The notes under the pieces: generated by a model
Seen by the model: only the letters and a program-made list of their open reading frames with translations
The model's database searches: none
What the model was told of the DNA's origin: nothing
DNA from: Actinocatenispora thailandica
GTDB taxonomy: Bacteria > Actinomycetota > Actinomycetes > Mycobacteriales > Micromonosporaceae
Direction: 5' to 3'
Assembly (NCBI RefSeq): GCF_016865425.1
Contig: NZ_AP023355.1
Span: 6,508,198-6,572,197 of the forward strand
Length of the DNA stretch: 64,000 nucleotides
Part shown: positions 42,440 to 51,085 of the stretch, one piece after another
Layout: each line of letters opens with the position of its first letter
How positions within the stretch are numbered: position 1 is the first letter of the stretch
Made by a program: the position numbers and the translations under genes

Positions 42440-43092
42440 TCCGGGTACTGCTCGCCGACGACCACCAGCTGGTCCGGATGGGTCTGCGGGTCCTGGTGGA
42501 CCGGGAGGACGACATGCGGGTCGTCGGCGAGGCCACCGACGGCCGGGAGGCGCTCGCGGCCATCCGCCGCGACCCGCCGGACGTGCTGCTGCTCGACATC
42601 CGGATGCCCGGCATGGACGGCCTGGAACTGCTTCGCACGCTCGCCGCCGACCCGGCGCTGGGTGGGGTGCGCGTCATCGTGGTCACCACGTTCGAGATCG
42701 ACCGGTACGTGTTCGAGGCGTTGCACGCGGGCGCGAGCGGCTTCGTCCTCAAGGACACCGCGCCGACCGAGCTGGTCCGGGCGATCCGGGTGGTGGCCGC
42801 CGGGGAGGCGCTGCTGTCCCCGTCGATCACCCGGATGCTGGTCGGCACGTTCGCGCGGCAGTGGGCGCCGCCGGAACCCGTCGACGGCCTCGACACGCTC
42901 ACCGAGCGGGAGCGCGAGATCGCCGCCTGGGTGGGTACCGGCCGGTCGAACGCGGACATCGCGGCCGCGCTGTTCCTGTCCCCGGCCACCGTCCGTACCC
43001 ACGTCACCCGGGTGATGACCAAGCTCGGCGCGCGGTCCCGGGCGCAGCTCGTCGTCCTCGCCACCCGCGCCGGCCTCACCCCGCCGGACTGA
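42436..43092 (+). CDS. LuxR/NarL-family response regulator
   Basis: 218 residues. Receiver domain with the acidic pair in LLADDH, phosphoacceptor Asp54 in LLLDIRMPGMDG, the Thr in VTTF and Lys in LKDTAP. The C-terminal LuxR HTH is LTEREREIAAWVGTGRSNADIAAALFLSPATVRTHVTRVMTKLG. Its ATG overlaps the kinase stop. A likely target is the divergent pair of membrane protein genes. Confidence 0.92.
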   Translation: MIRVLLADDHQLVRMGLRVLVDREDDMRVVGEATDGREALAAIRRDPPDVLLLDIRMPGMDGLELLRTLAADPALGGVRVIVVTTFEIDRYVFEALHAGASGFVLKDTAPTELVRAIRVVAAGEALLSPSITRMLVGTFARQWAPPEPVDGLDTLTEREREIAAWVGTGRSNADIAAALFLSPATVRTHVTRVMTKLGARSRAQLVVLATRAGLTPPD

Positions 43093-43111
43093 CCCGCCCC
43101 GGTCAGCCCGG

Positions 43112-43255
43112 CGCCTGCACGGCCACGAGTACGCGATCGACGCGATGCTCTGCGCGACCGCGCTGGCGGCTCCCGGCCCGGTCACGATCCTCACCTCGGA
43201 CCCGGCGGACATCGGTACCTTGTGCGGTCGGCACGCCACCGTGATCAAGGTCCGA
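43112..43255 (+). pseudogene. Remnant of a PIN-domain (VapC-like) toxin gene
   Basis: The frame reads RLHGHEYAIDAMLCATAL, then APGPVTILTSDPADIGTLCG and HATVIKV. This is the C-terminal third of a PIN-domain ribonuclease: the conserved Asp in AIDAMLCATAL and the TSDP-DI motif are intact. The first two-thirds and any antitoxin are missing and no start signal is present, so it is a decayed fragment. The frame then runs on into GC-rich noise until 43639. The rest of the 335-bp gap before the MFS gene holds only short CCACCCGGGTCGG repeats. Confidence 0.65.
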
Positions 43256-43427
43256 GCGTCTGGATCACGCCGGCGCCGACCTGGGATCGTGGCCGGCGGC
43301 TGCCGGCCACGAGCCCAGGATCGAGGTGCGCCGAGACCACCGGGCGTCGCGGCCACCCGGGTCGGCGGATCGTCCGGCAGCACAGCCACCCGGGTCGGTG
43401 GGCCGGGCGGCGGCGCACCCGGCCGGG

Positions 43428-44864
43428 TCAGCGGGTGGTACGGCGGCGCAGCAGCACGGCGATCAGCAGCGCGGCGGCGAGGGCGACGAGCGCGTCGACC
43501 AGGATGCCGCGGTGGATGCCGCCGAGCATCGCGTCCACCGGCCCGGCGCCGGCCGAGCGCAACGCCGCACTACGCGCCGCGTACAGCGCGGACAGGATCG
43601 GGATGCCGGCGGTCAGGCCGACCTGCTGCGCGGTGGTGAGCAGGCCGGTGGCGAGCCCCTGCTCGGTGTTGGACAGCCCGGACGTCGCGGTGATCCCGTA
43701 CGAGACGACCGCCGCCATGTGCCCGCCGAACGCGATGGTGCAGAACACCAGCACCAGCCAGACGCCGCCGTGCGCGCCGATCGCCAGCTGGACCGCGGTC
43801 GTGACGCCCTGCACGGTGAGGCCGGCGATCAGTACGGTGCGGCTGCCGTACCGGTCGACCAGCCGGGACGCGACCAGCCCGACGGATGCCGCACCCAGCC
43901 CGGTCACCCCGAACACCAGGCCGGACTCGAACGGCGACAGCTGCCGGATCTGCTGCAGGTACAGGGTGAGCAGGAACGTCAGCGAGCTGGCCATCGCGAA
44001 CGTGACGAGCCCGCCCAGGTTGCCCACCGCGACGGTGCGCCGGCGCAGTACGGCCAGCGACACCAGCGGCTCCACGGCCCGCGACTCGACCACGACGAAC
44101 GCGCCGAACAGCAGGACCGCGGCGACGAGCGTGACCAGTACGTCAGGGCGGGTCCAGGAGGTCTCGGCGGCCGTGGACACCGCGTAGATCAGGCCGAGCA
44201 GGCCACCGGTGACGGTCACCGCGCCGGGCAGGTCGAGCCGGGGCCGGTCGGTGCGCCGGCTCTCGGTCAGCAGCAGCGGCGCGGCCACCAGCACCGGGAG
44301 CGCCATGACCACGTTCAGCGCCATCGTGGAGCGCCAGCCGAACGCCGAGGTCAGGGTGCCGCCGAGCAGCATGCCGAGGGTGAAGCCGAGCGACAGCACC
44401 ATGCCGGACACGCCGAGCGCCCGGTTGCGCGCCGGCCCCTCGGCGAACGTCGTGGTCAGCAGCGCCATCGCGGTCGGGATGGTGACCGCGGCGCCGAGTC
44501 CCTGCACGGCGCGGGCGGCGAGGAACATCGCCGGGTCGACGGCCAGCGTCGCGGCCAGCGAGGCGACCGCGAACCCGGTCAGCCCGACCAGGAACATCCG
44601 GCGCCGCCCGACCAGGTCGCCGAGCCGGCCGGCGAGCAGCAGGAACCCGCCGGACGGCAGCGCGAACGCGGTCACCCCCCACTGCAGGTTCGCCTCGGCG
44701 AGGCCGAGGTCGCGGCCGAGGCTGGGCAGCGCGACGTTCAGGATGGAGAAGTCGATCGCGATCGCGAACTGGGCCGCGCACAGCAGGATCAGTACCAGCC
44801 GGGCGCGGGTGGACAGTCGCGGCGCCGGGGTGGTCGCGGCCGGCTGGTTCAGTGTCGTTGCCAT
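43428..44864 (-). CDS. MFS drug-resistance transporter (DHA2, 14 helices)
   Basis: 478 residues. Motif D is IDFSILNVALPSLGRDL in helix 1, motif A is GRLGDLVGRRRMF, and motif C is GMVLSLGFTLGMLLGGTL. The length and the central helices fit the EmrB/QacA 14-span class. The start is ATG 44864 (ATG 44876 is also possible); no strong binding site precedes either. It is divergent from an XRE regulator, 59 bp apart, with an inverted repeat between, so it is probably a regulated efflux pump. Confidence 0.88.
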   Translation of the reverse strand: MATTLNQPAATTPAPRLSTRARLVLILLCAAQFAIAIDFSILNVALPSLGRDLGLAEANLQWGVTAFALPSGGFLLLAGRLGDLVGRRRMFLVGLTGFAVASLAATLAVDPAMFLAARAVQGLGAAVTIPTAMALLTTTFAEGPARNRALGVSGMVLSLGFTLGMLLGGTLTSAFGWRSTMALNVVMALPVLVAAPLLLTESRRTDRPRLDLPGAVTVTGGLLGLIYAVSTAAETSWTRPDVLVTLVAAVLLFGAFVVVESRAVEPLVSLAVLRRRTVAVGNLGGLVTFAMASSLTFLLTLYLQQIRQLSPFESGLVFGVTGLGAASVGLVASRLVDRYGSRTVLIAGLTVQGVTTAVQLAIGAHGGVWLVLVFCTIAFGGHMAAVVSYGITATSGLSNTEQGLATGLLTTAQQVGLTAGIPILSALYAARSAALRSAGAGPVDAMLGGIHRGILVDALVALAAALLIAVLLRRRTTR

Positions 44865-44875
44865 GGCCAGAATCA

Positions 44876-44891
44876 TTCGACGGATTTCGAA
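44876..44891. promoter_or_regulatory. Inverted repeat TTCGA-N6-TCGAA between MFS and XRE genes
   Basis: TTCGA (44876-44880) and TCGAA (44887-44891) flank six bases, immediately upstream of the MFS start and about 20 bp from the XRE -10 box. It is a candidate binding site for the XRE regulator. Confidence 0.45.
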
Positions 44892-44910
44892 CCTGCGCCG
44901 AGAGCCTGCT

Positions 44911-44916
44911 TATGCT
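44911..44916 (+). promoter_or_regulatory. Putative -10 box of the leaderless XRE regulator gene
   Basis: TATGCT lies 6 bases before ATG 44923 with no Shine-Dalgarno sequence between. Confidence 0.5.
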
Positions 44917-44922
44917 GGTGGC

Positions 44923-45759
44923 ATGACCACCACCGTCCGGCGTACCGAGCTGACCGAGTTCCTGCGGGCGCACCGGGCCGCCGTGTCTCCGGCCGAGGCC
45001 GGGCTGCCCGCCGGCCCGCGGCGCCGCACCCCGGGGCTGCGGCGCGAGGAGGTCGCGGTGCTGGCCGGCGTGGGCGTCTCCTGGTACCAGTGGCTGGAGC
45101 AGGGCCGTGACATCACGGTGTCCGGGCAGGTGCTCGACGCGGTGGCCCGGGTGCTGCGGCTCACCGACCCGGAACGCCGGCACCTGTACGTGCTGGCCGG
45201 GCTCAACCCGCCGCTGCCGACCGAGCCGGCCGAGCAGACCGTCGGCGCGGACATCACCCGGCTGCTGGACGGCTGGCTGCCGAACCCGGCGCACGTCGTC
45301 GACCGGTACTGGAACTTCGTCGCGGCCAACGCGAGCGCCCGGTCGCTGTTCGGCTGGGAGGACACGATCGCCGGCAACTGCCTGATCGACTTCTTCACCG
45401 ACGAGCTGTACCGCGCGCGGTACCCGCACTGGGAGCAGGTGGCGCCGACGGTGGTGGCGCACTACCGGCACGAGATGACCCGGCACGGCCCGGACGACGG
45501 GTACACCGCGGTGCTGGCCGACATCGCCGAACGCAGCACCGAGTTCGCCGCGCTGTGGTCCCGGCAGGAGGTCAAGCCGCCGAACGCGACGGTCAAGACG
45601 CTGCTGCACCCGCGGGTCGGCGAGCTGGTGGTGGAGGGCCGGATGCTGCACCTGCCGGACCGCCCGGACGTCGCCCTCGTCCTGCACACGCCGCAGAACG
45701 CGGAGTCCGCCGCCCGGATCGCCGAGCTGACCGCCGCCCTCGCCGCCCAGCCGTGTTGA
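44923..45759 (+). CDS. XRE-family regulator with MmyB-like ligand domain
   Basis: 278 residues. The helix-turn-helix is PGLRREEVAVLAGVGVSWYQWLEQGRDITVSGQVLDAVARVL. A PAS-like MmyB ligand-binding domain follows, with VVDRYWNFVAANASARSLFG and DFFTDELYRARYPHWEQVAPTVVAHYRHE. Such regulators commonly repress a neighbouring dehydrogenase or pump; here the divergent MFS gene is the obvious target. Its stop codon lies inside the left arm of a 14-bp inverted repeat. Confidence 0.92.
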   Translation: MTTTVRRTELTEFLRAHRAAVSPAEAGLPAGPRRRTPGLRREEVAVLAGVGVSWYQWLEQGRDITVSGQVLDAVARVLRLTDPERRHLYVLAGLNPPLPTEPAEQTVGADITRLLDGWLPNPAHVVDRYWNFVAANASARSLFGWEDTIAGNCLIDFFTDELYRARYPHWEQVAPTVVAHYRHEMTRHGPDDGYTAVLADIAERSTEFAALWSRQEVKPPNATVKTLLHPRVGELVVEGRMLHLPDRPDVALVLHTPQNAESAARIAELTAALAAQPC

Positions 45760-45835
45760 TCATGGTGTCGTCCGCGCGGACAACGCTTGCCGCGCAAGAC
45801 AACACCATGATCAACCAGGCTGCACCATGATCAAC
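45755..45835. repeat. Palindromic repeat element between convergent XRE and FhuF-like genes
   Basis: GTTGATCATGGTGT (45755-45768) is the exact reverse complement of 45802-45815, and the core CACCATGATCAAC recurs once more at 45823-45835. The 33-base interval has further partial pairing (GTC/GAC, CGCGCGG/CCGCGC). It could act as a bidirectional terminator or be a copy of a dispersed palindromic repeat. Confidence 0.75.
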
Positions 45836-45847
45836 ACGGCGCGGTGG

Positions 45848-46696
45848 TCAACTGGTCGGGCGGCGGGTGATGCAGCAGTCCGGGCAGAGGCGGTTGCCCA
45901 GACCCGGTACGACGAAGGCCAGGCAGCAGGTGTTCCGGCGCACCCGGAGCGCGTCGCCGGTGTCGCACAGCTCGGCGAGGTCGGCCAGCCGCAGCGCGGA
46001 CAGCAACGCCTCGGCGTCGGCGGTGGCCCCGTCCAGGACCGGTTCGGCGGCGGCGAGCGCGTACCCGACCGAGGCGGCGAGCTGGCCCCACAGGGTGTGC
46101 GCGCCGATCCGTACGTGCCGGCGGGTCGCCTCGATCAGCGGCGCCACGTGCCGGTCCCGCAGCGTGCCGGCGAGCACCGCGAGCAGCTCGTCGGCGGTGT
46201 CCACCACGACGGTGCCGGGATGGCCGGCGGCCGGGTCGTCGGCGAGCACCGCGACGGCCGGCCGCCGCATCCCGAGCCGGAAATATGGCCTGTCGTCGAG
46301 GAACTGCACCGCCACGTTGTCGGCGGACAGCAGCGGCACCCGGCGCGCGGTGGCCCAGCCGATCACCGCCGGCAGGGCCAGCCAGTACGTGTACTGCTTG
46401 TACGCCAGGGCGGCGGCGGCGTGCGGCTTCGCGCCCCACTGGGTGGTCGGCACCGACAGCAGCCGGGGCAGCGCGCTGCCGTCGACGAGTGCGGCGGCCG
46501 GGACCCAGTCGGCACCGGCCGCCAGGCCGTCCGCGATGCCGAACTCGGCGCGGCCGTCACGGACCGCGTCGAGCGCGGCGAGCACCGGGGCGAGCGGCGC
46601 GGGGTGGGTGCCGGTCAGCGCGAGCGTCACCGCACCAGCCACCGATCGGACACCCGTTCCCCCCGCCTGCGCTGCGACCGTTCCTCCCCGCCGCAA
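45848..46696 (-). CDS. FhuF-like (2Fe-2S) siderophore-iron reductase
   Basis: Up to 282 residues. The C-terminus has the FhuF cysteine set: Cys-Cys in RNTCCLAFVV, then LCPDCC, giving a C-C-x10-C-x2-C cluster ligand pattern. The centre (TYWLALPAVIGWATARRVPLLSADNVAVQF) matches actinobacterial FhuF-like proteins. It would release iron from imported ferric siderophores by reduction. The longest frame starts at TTG 46696, only 3 bases from the iron box; GTG 46642 may be the real start. Gene position and the iron box tie it to the adjacent uptake operon. Confidence 0.8.
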   Translation of the reverse strand: MRRGGTVAAQAGGTGVRSVAGAVTLALTGTHPAPLAPVLAALDAVRDGRAEFGIADGLAAGADWVPAAALVDGSALPRLLSVPTTQWGAKPHAAAALAYKQYTYWLALPAVIGWATARRVPLLSADNVAVQFLDDRPYFRLGMRRPAVAVLADDPAAGHPGTVVVDTADELLAVLAGTLRDRHVAPLIEATRRHVRIGAHTLWGQLAASVGYALAAAEPVLDGATADAEALLSALRLADLAELCDTGDALRVRRNTCCLAFVVPGLGNRLCPDCCITRRPTS

Positions 46697-46698
46697 AC

Positions 46699-46717
46699 TT
46701 AGGCTAGCCTAGCCCAT
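46699..46717 (-). promoter_or_regulatory. IdeR/DtxR-type iron box before the FhuF-like gene
   Basis: TTAGGCTAGCCTAGCCCAT matches 15 of 19 positions of the IdeR consensus and contains the perfect palindrome TAGGCTAGCCTA. Iron-loaded IdeR should repress the gene. Confidence 0.75.
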
Positions 46718-46840
46718 CCATCGGCTCTCGCCGGGCGAAGCCCTGTGAGGTACGCCGCGACCATCCGGTCACCGTCCGTCGCCACCACCGAGCACCTGTC
46801 GCACGGCGCGGAGCCGCACCGAAGACCCGATCGTGGACCG

Positions 46841-46918
46841 ACACGAGCGGCGGCGCGGCGCCACGATCGACACGAGCGGCGGCGCGGCGCCACGATCGAC
46901 ACGAGCGGCGGCGCGGCG
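46841..46918. repeat. 29-bp tandem repeat, about three copies
   Basis: ACACGAGCGGCGGCGCGGCG begins at 46841, 46870 and 46899, each pair separated by CCACGATCG. The array fills the gap between the FhuF-like gene and the permease stop and codes for nothing credible. Confidence 0.85.
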
Positions 46919-46938
46919 CCACGCTCGACGCGAGCCGG

Positions 46939-49020
46939 TCAGGAAGCCCTGCGCTGGCGACGCAGCAGCCAGATCAGGTAGGGGGCGCCGGCCAGTGCGG
47001 TGACGATGCCGACCGGGATCTCGTTCGGCGCCAGCACGTACCGGCCGAGCGCGTCCGCCCCGACCACCAGCACCGCGCCGAGCAGCGCGGCGACCGGCAG
47101 CAGCCGGCGGTGCGCCGAACCGACCAGGCGGCGCGCCAGGTGCGGCGCGATCAGCCCGACGAACCCGACCGTACCGACGACCGCCGCGGTGCCGGCGGCG
47201 AGCACGGCGCCGCCCAGCAGTACCGCCAGCCGGGCCCGGCCGGTGGGCAGCCCGAGCGCGCGGGGCAGGTCGTCGCCGAGGCCGAGCAGGTCGAGCACCC
47301 GGGAGGCGGCGATCAGCGCCGCGAGGACCAGTGCCGGCAGCACGAACCAGGTCAGGTCGCTCGCCGAGCGCGCGTAGGTGGAGCCGGCGAGCCAGGTCAG
47401 CGCCGCGGCGAGCTGCAGCTGCGCGCGCAGCGACAGCACCTGGACCAGCGCCGAGGTGGCGGCGGCCAGGCCGATGCCGACCAGTACCACCCGGGTCGGG
47501 TCGGCGACCTTGGTGCGGCGGCGGGTGGCGAGCAGCATCACCAGGCCGAGCGCGAGTACCCCGCCGACCAGCGCGGCGGCCGGGATGCCCCACCGCGGCG
47601 CGGTGGGTACCAGGGTGATCAGGGCGACCGCGCCGATCGCCGAACCGCCGGTGACGCCGAGCAGGCTCGGTTCGGCGAGCGGGTTGCGCACCACCGACTG
47701 GATCGCGACGCCGGCCCCGGCCAGGCAGGCGCCGGCCAGCGCGGCGGCCACGATCCGCGGCGCCCGGAACGCGACGATCCCGTTGGACAGCGCGTCGGAC
47801 TGCCCGACCGTCGCCGCGAGCAGCTTCCCGACCGACAGGTGCACGTCACCGACGGCGAGCCCGGCCAGCACCGCCAGCGCCAGCGCCACGACGCCGCCGG
47901 CCACGATCAGCGCGTACCGGCGGCGGCTGCGCGGCGCCGACACGGTCACCGCGGCCCCGGTGTCCGCGTCCCCGGTCGGTACCCGGCGGGCCAGGTAGAC
48001 GAAGATCGGCCCGCCGACCAGGGCGGTCACCACACCGGCCGGGATCTCGTAGCTGCTGGCGCCGGACGCGGCGAGCAGCGCGCGGGCCACCACGTCGGCG
48101 CCGAGCACGAAGACCGCGCCGTACACGCCGGCGATGGGCAGCAGCGCGGCGTGCCGGCGCACCCCGAACAGCCGCACCACCACCGGCGCGACCAGCCCGA
48201 CGAACCCGATCGGGCCGGTCAGCGCCACCGAGACGGCGGAGAACAGCACCGCCAGCGCGAACGCGGACAGCCGGATCCGGCCGACCCGCAGGCCCAGCGC
48301 CTCCGCGGTGTCGTCGCCGAGCGCGAGCAGGTCCAGCGGCCGGGCCAGCAGCGGCGTCACCGCCGCGGCGAGCAGCACGATCAGGCCGAGCAGCAGCGGC
48401 CTGGTCAGGCCGGTCTCCAGCAGCGATCCGTTGCCCCAGAAGAAAAGTCCCTGGGCCCGTTGCGCGTGCAGGATCAGCAGTACGGTCGCCGCCGAGCTGC
48501 CGGCCATCGCCACCGCGGTACCGGCGAGCAGCATCCGGCCGGGCGCGACCGGGCCGCCGGCGGTGAGCAGCTGCACCAACCCGGCCGCGACCAGGCCGCC
48601 GGCGAACGCCACCGCCGCCGACGGCAGGATGCCGAGCTGCACCCCGGACAGCGTGCAGATCGAGACGGCGAGGTACCCGCCGGCGTTGACGCCGAGGGTG
48701 TCCGGGGCGGCGAGCGGGTTGCGGGTGGCGCCCTGGATCAGCGCGCCGGAGATGCCCAGCGCCAGGCCGGTGACCAGGCCGGCGGTCAGCCGCGGCAACC
48801 GGGATCCGCGCAGCACGGCCAGCGCGTCCGGGTCGGTGTGCCCGGCGGCCAGCGACAGCAGCCGGGACAGCCCGATCCCGGCGCTGCCCTGCCCGAGGTG
48901 CACGATCGCGAGCGCGACCAGCAGGACGACGCCGACCGCGGCGACGATCGCGATCCGGTACCGGCCGGCCGGCGGTACCGGTCGGCGCACTGCCGGCGGG
49001 GTCGCGATCGCCGCGGTCAC
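46939..49020 (-). CDS. Fused FecCD-type siderophore ABC permease (two modules in one chain)
   Basis: 693 residues made of two homologous FecCD permease modules, about residues 20-330 and 345-690. Each has the pattern GAxIQ-x4-NPLA-P-LGV (GALIQGATRNPLAAPDTLGV and GVAIQSVVRNPLAEPSLLGV) and an FVGL-APH/VxxRL docking loop. Together they give about 18-20 membrane spans, like E. coli FhuB, so one polypeptide forms the whole channel. GTG 49020 overlaps the binding-protein stop (GTGA). The long open frame to 49803 beyond it is antiparallel noise. Confidence 0.92.
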   Translation of the reverse strand: MTAAIATPPAVRRPVPPAGRYRIAIVAAVGVVLLVALAIVHLGQGSAGIGLSRLLSLAAGHTDPDALAVLRGSRLPRLTAGLVTGLALGISGALIQGATRNPLAAPDTLGVNAGGYLAVSICTLSGVQLGILPSAAVAFAGGLVAAGLVQLLTAGGPVAPGRMLLAGTAVAMAGSSAATVLLILHAQRAQGLFFWGNGSLLETGLTRPLLLGLIVLLAAAVTPLLARPLDLLALGDDTAEALGLRVGRIRLSAFALAVLFSAVSVALTGPIGFVGLVAPVVVRLFGVRRHAALLPIAGVYGAVFVLGADVVARALLAASGASSYEIPAGVVTALVGGPIFVYLARRVPTGDADTGAAVTVSAPRSRRRYALIVAGGVVALALAVLAGLAVGDVHLSVGKLLAATVGQSDALSNGIVAFRAPRIVAAALAGACLAGAGVAIQSVVRNPLAEPSLLGVTGGSAIGAVALITLVPTAPRWGIPAAALVGGVLALGLVMLLATRRRTKVADPTRVVLVGIGLAAATSALVQVLSLRAQLQLAAALTWLAGSTYARSASDLTWFVLPALVLAALIAASRVLDLLGLGDDLPRALGLPTGRARLAVLLGGAVLAAGTAAVVGTVGFVGLIAPHLARRLVGSAHRRLLPVAALLGAVLVVGADALGRYVLAPNEIPVGIVTALAGAPYLIWLLRRQRRAS

Positions 49021-50021
49021 GCCGCGCCGAGCGCGCTCAGCGCCTGGTCGATCAGCATCTCGTTGGACTTCGGGCCGCCCCAGACCCAGGTACCGGGGTC
49101 GATGCCGTGCAGCTTGTGCTGCTTGACGAAGCCGAGGTTCTTCCAGGTGGCGTTCTTGGCCAGGGCGCCGGTGAACGGGTCGTCGGACGGCTGGGCGATG
49201 TAGAGCACGGTCGCACCGGAGACCTGGGTGAGCCCCTCGACGCCGGTCGCGGTGAAGCCGGACGGGTCGGAGTCCTTGCCGTGCCAGGCGTTCGTCAGGC
49301 CGATCGATTCCAGCACCTGCACCGCCTGGGAGTGGTCGGTGTAGGCCCGGATGCTCGGCTGCCCGTCGACCGAGAACCCCTGCAGCAGCGCGATGTCCGT
49401 CGCCTTGCCGGCGAGCTTCTTCTTGGCCGCCGCCACCTTCTGCTGGTACCGCGCCACGACCTGCTTCGCCGCAGCGGCCTTGCCCACCGCGGTACCGAGC
49501 TGGATCATGCTGGTGTTCGCGGTCCGCACCAGCTCGTCGTTCGGGCTGTACCCGTCGAACTCGACGACCGGCGCGATGTCCTTGAGCTGCCCCAGGTTCG
49601 CGCTGACCCGGCTCTTCTCCACCACGATCAGGTCCGGGTTCAGCGCCTTGATCTTCTCCAGGCTCGGCTGCGCCCGGGTACCGACGTCGGTGACGCTCTT
49701 CGGCAGCCGCTTCCCGGCACCGACCCACTGGTCGTACGTGCCGGCGTCGCCCACGCCGACCGGCGTGACGCCGAGCGTGAGCAGGTCCTCCACGTAGTTC
49801 CACTCCAGCGCGACGACCCGCTTCGCCGGCTTGGCCAGGTGCACCGTACCGGTCACGTCGTGCACCGCGACCGAGCCGGAACCCGAGCCGGATCCGTTGC
49901 TACCGGCGGCATCCCCGGCGGTACCGCCGCCGCACGCGGCCAGCAGGCCGGCGGTGGCGAGCCCGACCGCGCCGATCAGTGCCCGGCGGCGGGTGGTACG
50001 GAACTGGGCGGTGGTCGGCAT
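49017..50021 (-). CDS. Ferric-siderophore-binding lipoprotein
   Basis: 334 residues. RTTRRRALIGAVGLATAGLLAAC gives a twin-arginine signal and lipobox, then a Gly/Ser linker (GSNGSGSGSGSV). The mature part is a FecB/FepB-type class III binding protein: KRVVALEWNYVEDLLTLGVTPVGVGD, IKALNPDLIVVEKS, AKQVVARYQQKVAAAKKKL. It captures a ferric siderophore, type unknown, for the fused permease. ATG 50021 follows GAGGAG. It is 41 bp downstream of the ATPase gene. Confidence 0.92.
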   Translation of the reverse strand: MPTTAQFRTTRRRALIGAVGLATAGLLAACGGGTAGDAAGSNGSGSGSGSVAVHDVTGTVHLAKPAKRVVALEWNYVEDLLTLGVTPVGVGDAGTYDQWVGAGKRLPKSVTDVGTRAQPSLEKIKALNPDLIVVEKSRVSANLGQLKDIAPVVEFDGYSPNDELVRTANTSMIQLGTAVGKAAAAKQVVARYQQKVAAAKKKLAGKATDIALLQGFSVDGQPSIRAYTDHSQAVQVLESIGLTNAWHGKDSDPSGFTATGVEGLTQVSGATVLYIAQPSDDPFTGALAKNATWKNLGFVKQHKLHGIDPGTWVWGGPKSNEMLIDQALSALGAA

Positions 50022-50062
50022 GGCGCTCCTCGTCGGCTGGTCGGGGGTGGGGCGGGTCGCGG

Positions 50063-50890
50063 TCAGTCGGTGGTGTCGAACGCGGTGCTGCCGGTGCGTC
50101 CGTGGTCGAGGCGCGGGAACAGCGCCAGGTGACCGGACTCGGCGTCCCGGACGACGGCGACGTCCAGTTCGAAGGCGCGGCGGATGTGCCCGGTGGTGAA
50201 CACCTCGTCCGGGGTACCGGCGGCGACCACGCCACCGTCCGCGGCGAGCACCGCGCGGTCGGCGTACCCGGCGGCCTGGCCGAGATCGTGCAGCACCAGC
50301 CCGCAGGCGATGCCGTGGTCGCGGGCCAGGCCGCGGACGACCTCCAGTACCTCCAGCTGGTGCCGCAGGTCGAGGTAGGTGGTGGGTTCGTCGAGCAGCA
50401 GCACGCCGGCCTGCTGCGCGAGCACCGTGGCCAGCCAGGCGCGCTGCCGTTCCCCGCCGGACAGCTCGTCGATGCGCCGGTCGGCCAGCTCGTCGGCGTG
50501 CGTGACCGACAGCGCCCAGTCGACCGCGGCCCGGTCGCCGGCGGTGTGCCGGCGCAGCGCGCCGCGATGCGCGTACCGGCCGTGCCGGACCAGGTCGTGC
50601 ACCGCCACCCCGGCCGGTACCAGCGGGGACTGCGGCAGGAAGGCCAACCGCCGGGCGAGGTCGCGGCGGGACAGACCGGCGAGGTCGTCGGCGCCGACCC
50701 GGACCGTACCGGCCAGCGCCGGCTGGAGTCCGGCGAGCGTGCGCAGCAGGGTCGACTTGCCGCAGCCGTTCGGGCCGACCAGCACCGTGACGGTACCGGG
50801 GGTCAGGCCGAGGCCGACGTCGGACAGCACGCGGCGCTGCGGGTACCCGACGGCGAGGCCGGCGGCGGACAGTGCCGGTGCTGCGGCCAC
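50063..50890 (-). CDS. Siderophore ABC transporter ATPase (FepC/FhuC type)
   Basis: 275 residues. Walker A GPNGCGKST, Q-loop LPQSP, signature LSGGERQRAWLATVLAQQ, Walker B VLLLDEPTTYLD and H-loop VLHDL are in order. YLDLRHQLEVLEVV is typical of iron-chelate ATPases. GTG 50890 follows GGGAGG. It is the first gene of the uptake operon, 46 bp after an iron box. Confidence 0.93.
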   Translation of the reverse strand: MAAAPALSAAGLAVGYPQRRVLSDVGLGLTPGTVTVLVGPNGCGKSTLLRTLAGLQPALAGTVRVGADDLAGLSRRDLARRLAFLPQSPLVPAGVAVHDLVRHGRYAHRGALRRHTAGDRAAVDWALSVTHADELADRRIDELSGGERQRAWLATVLAQQAGVLLLDEPTTYLDLRHQLEVLEVVRGLARDHGIACGLVLHDLGQAAGYADRAVLAADGGVVAAGTPDEVFTTGHIRRAFELDVAVVRDAESGHLALFPRLDHGRTGSTAFDTTD

Positions 50891-50936
50891 GTCGTCCTCC
50901 CGAGCGCACGAATCCGACCCGGCCGGGCCGAATGAA

Positions 50937-50955
50937 TAAGGTGAGCCTAACCAAG
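50937..50955 (-). promoter_or_regulatory. IdeR/DtxR-type iron box of the siderophore uptake operon
   Basis: TAAGGTGAGCCTAACCAAG matches 15 of 19 positions of the IdeR consensus and lies 46 bp before GTG 50890, in an AT-rich spot. Confidence 0.8.
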
Positions 50956-51085
50956 CTGGCCGGTCCTGTCATGCCCGCGTGGGCCACACCACCCGGCCCG
51001 GCGCGCGGCCGGGCCGGGCGCGCCAGCGGGGGCCGGCGAGCCGGCGCAACCGGACCAGCGCGAGCCGGCCGGCGCCCAGCCGGGG

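Noticed and set aside
46699-46922. Short minus-strand frames reading RRRSCRSWRRAAARV repeatedly
   Set aside because: They are translations of the 29-bp tandem repeat, without start signals.
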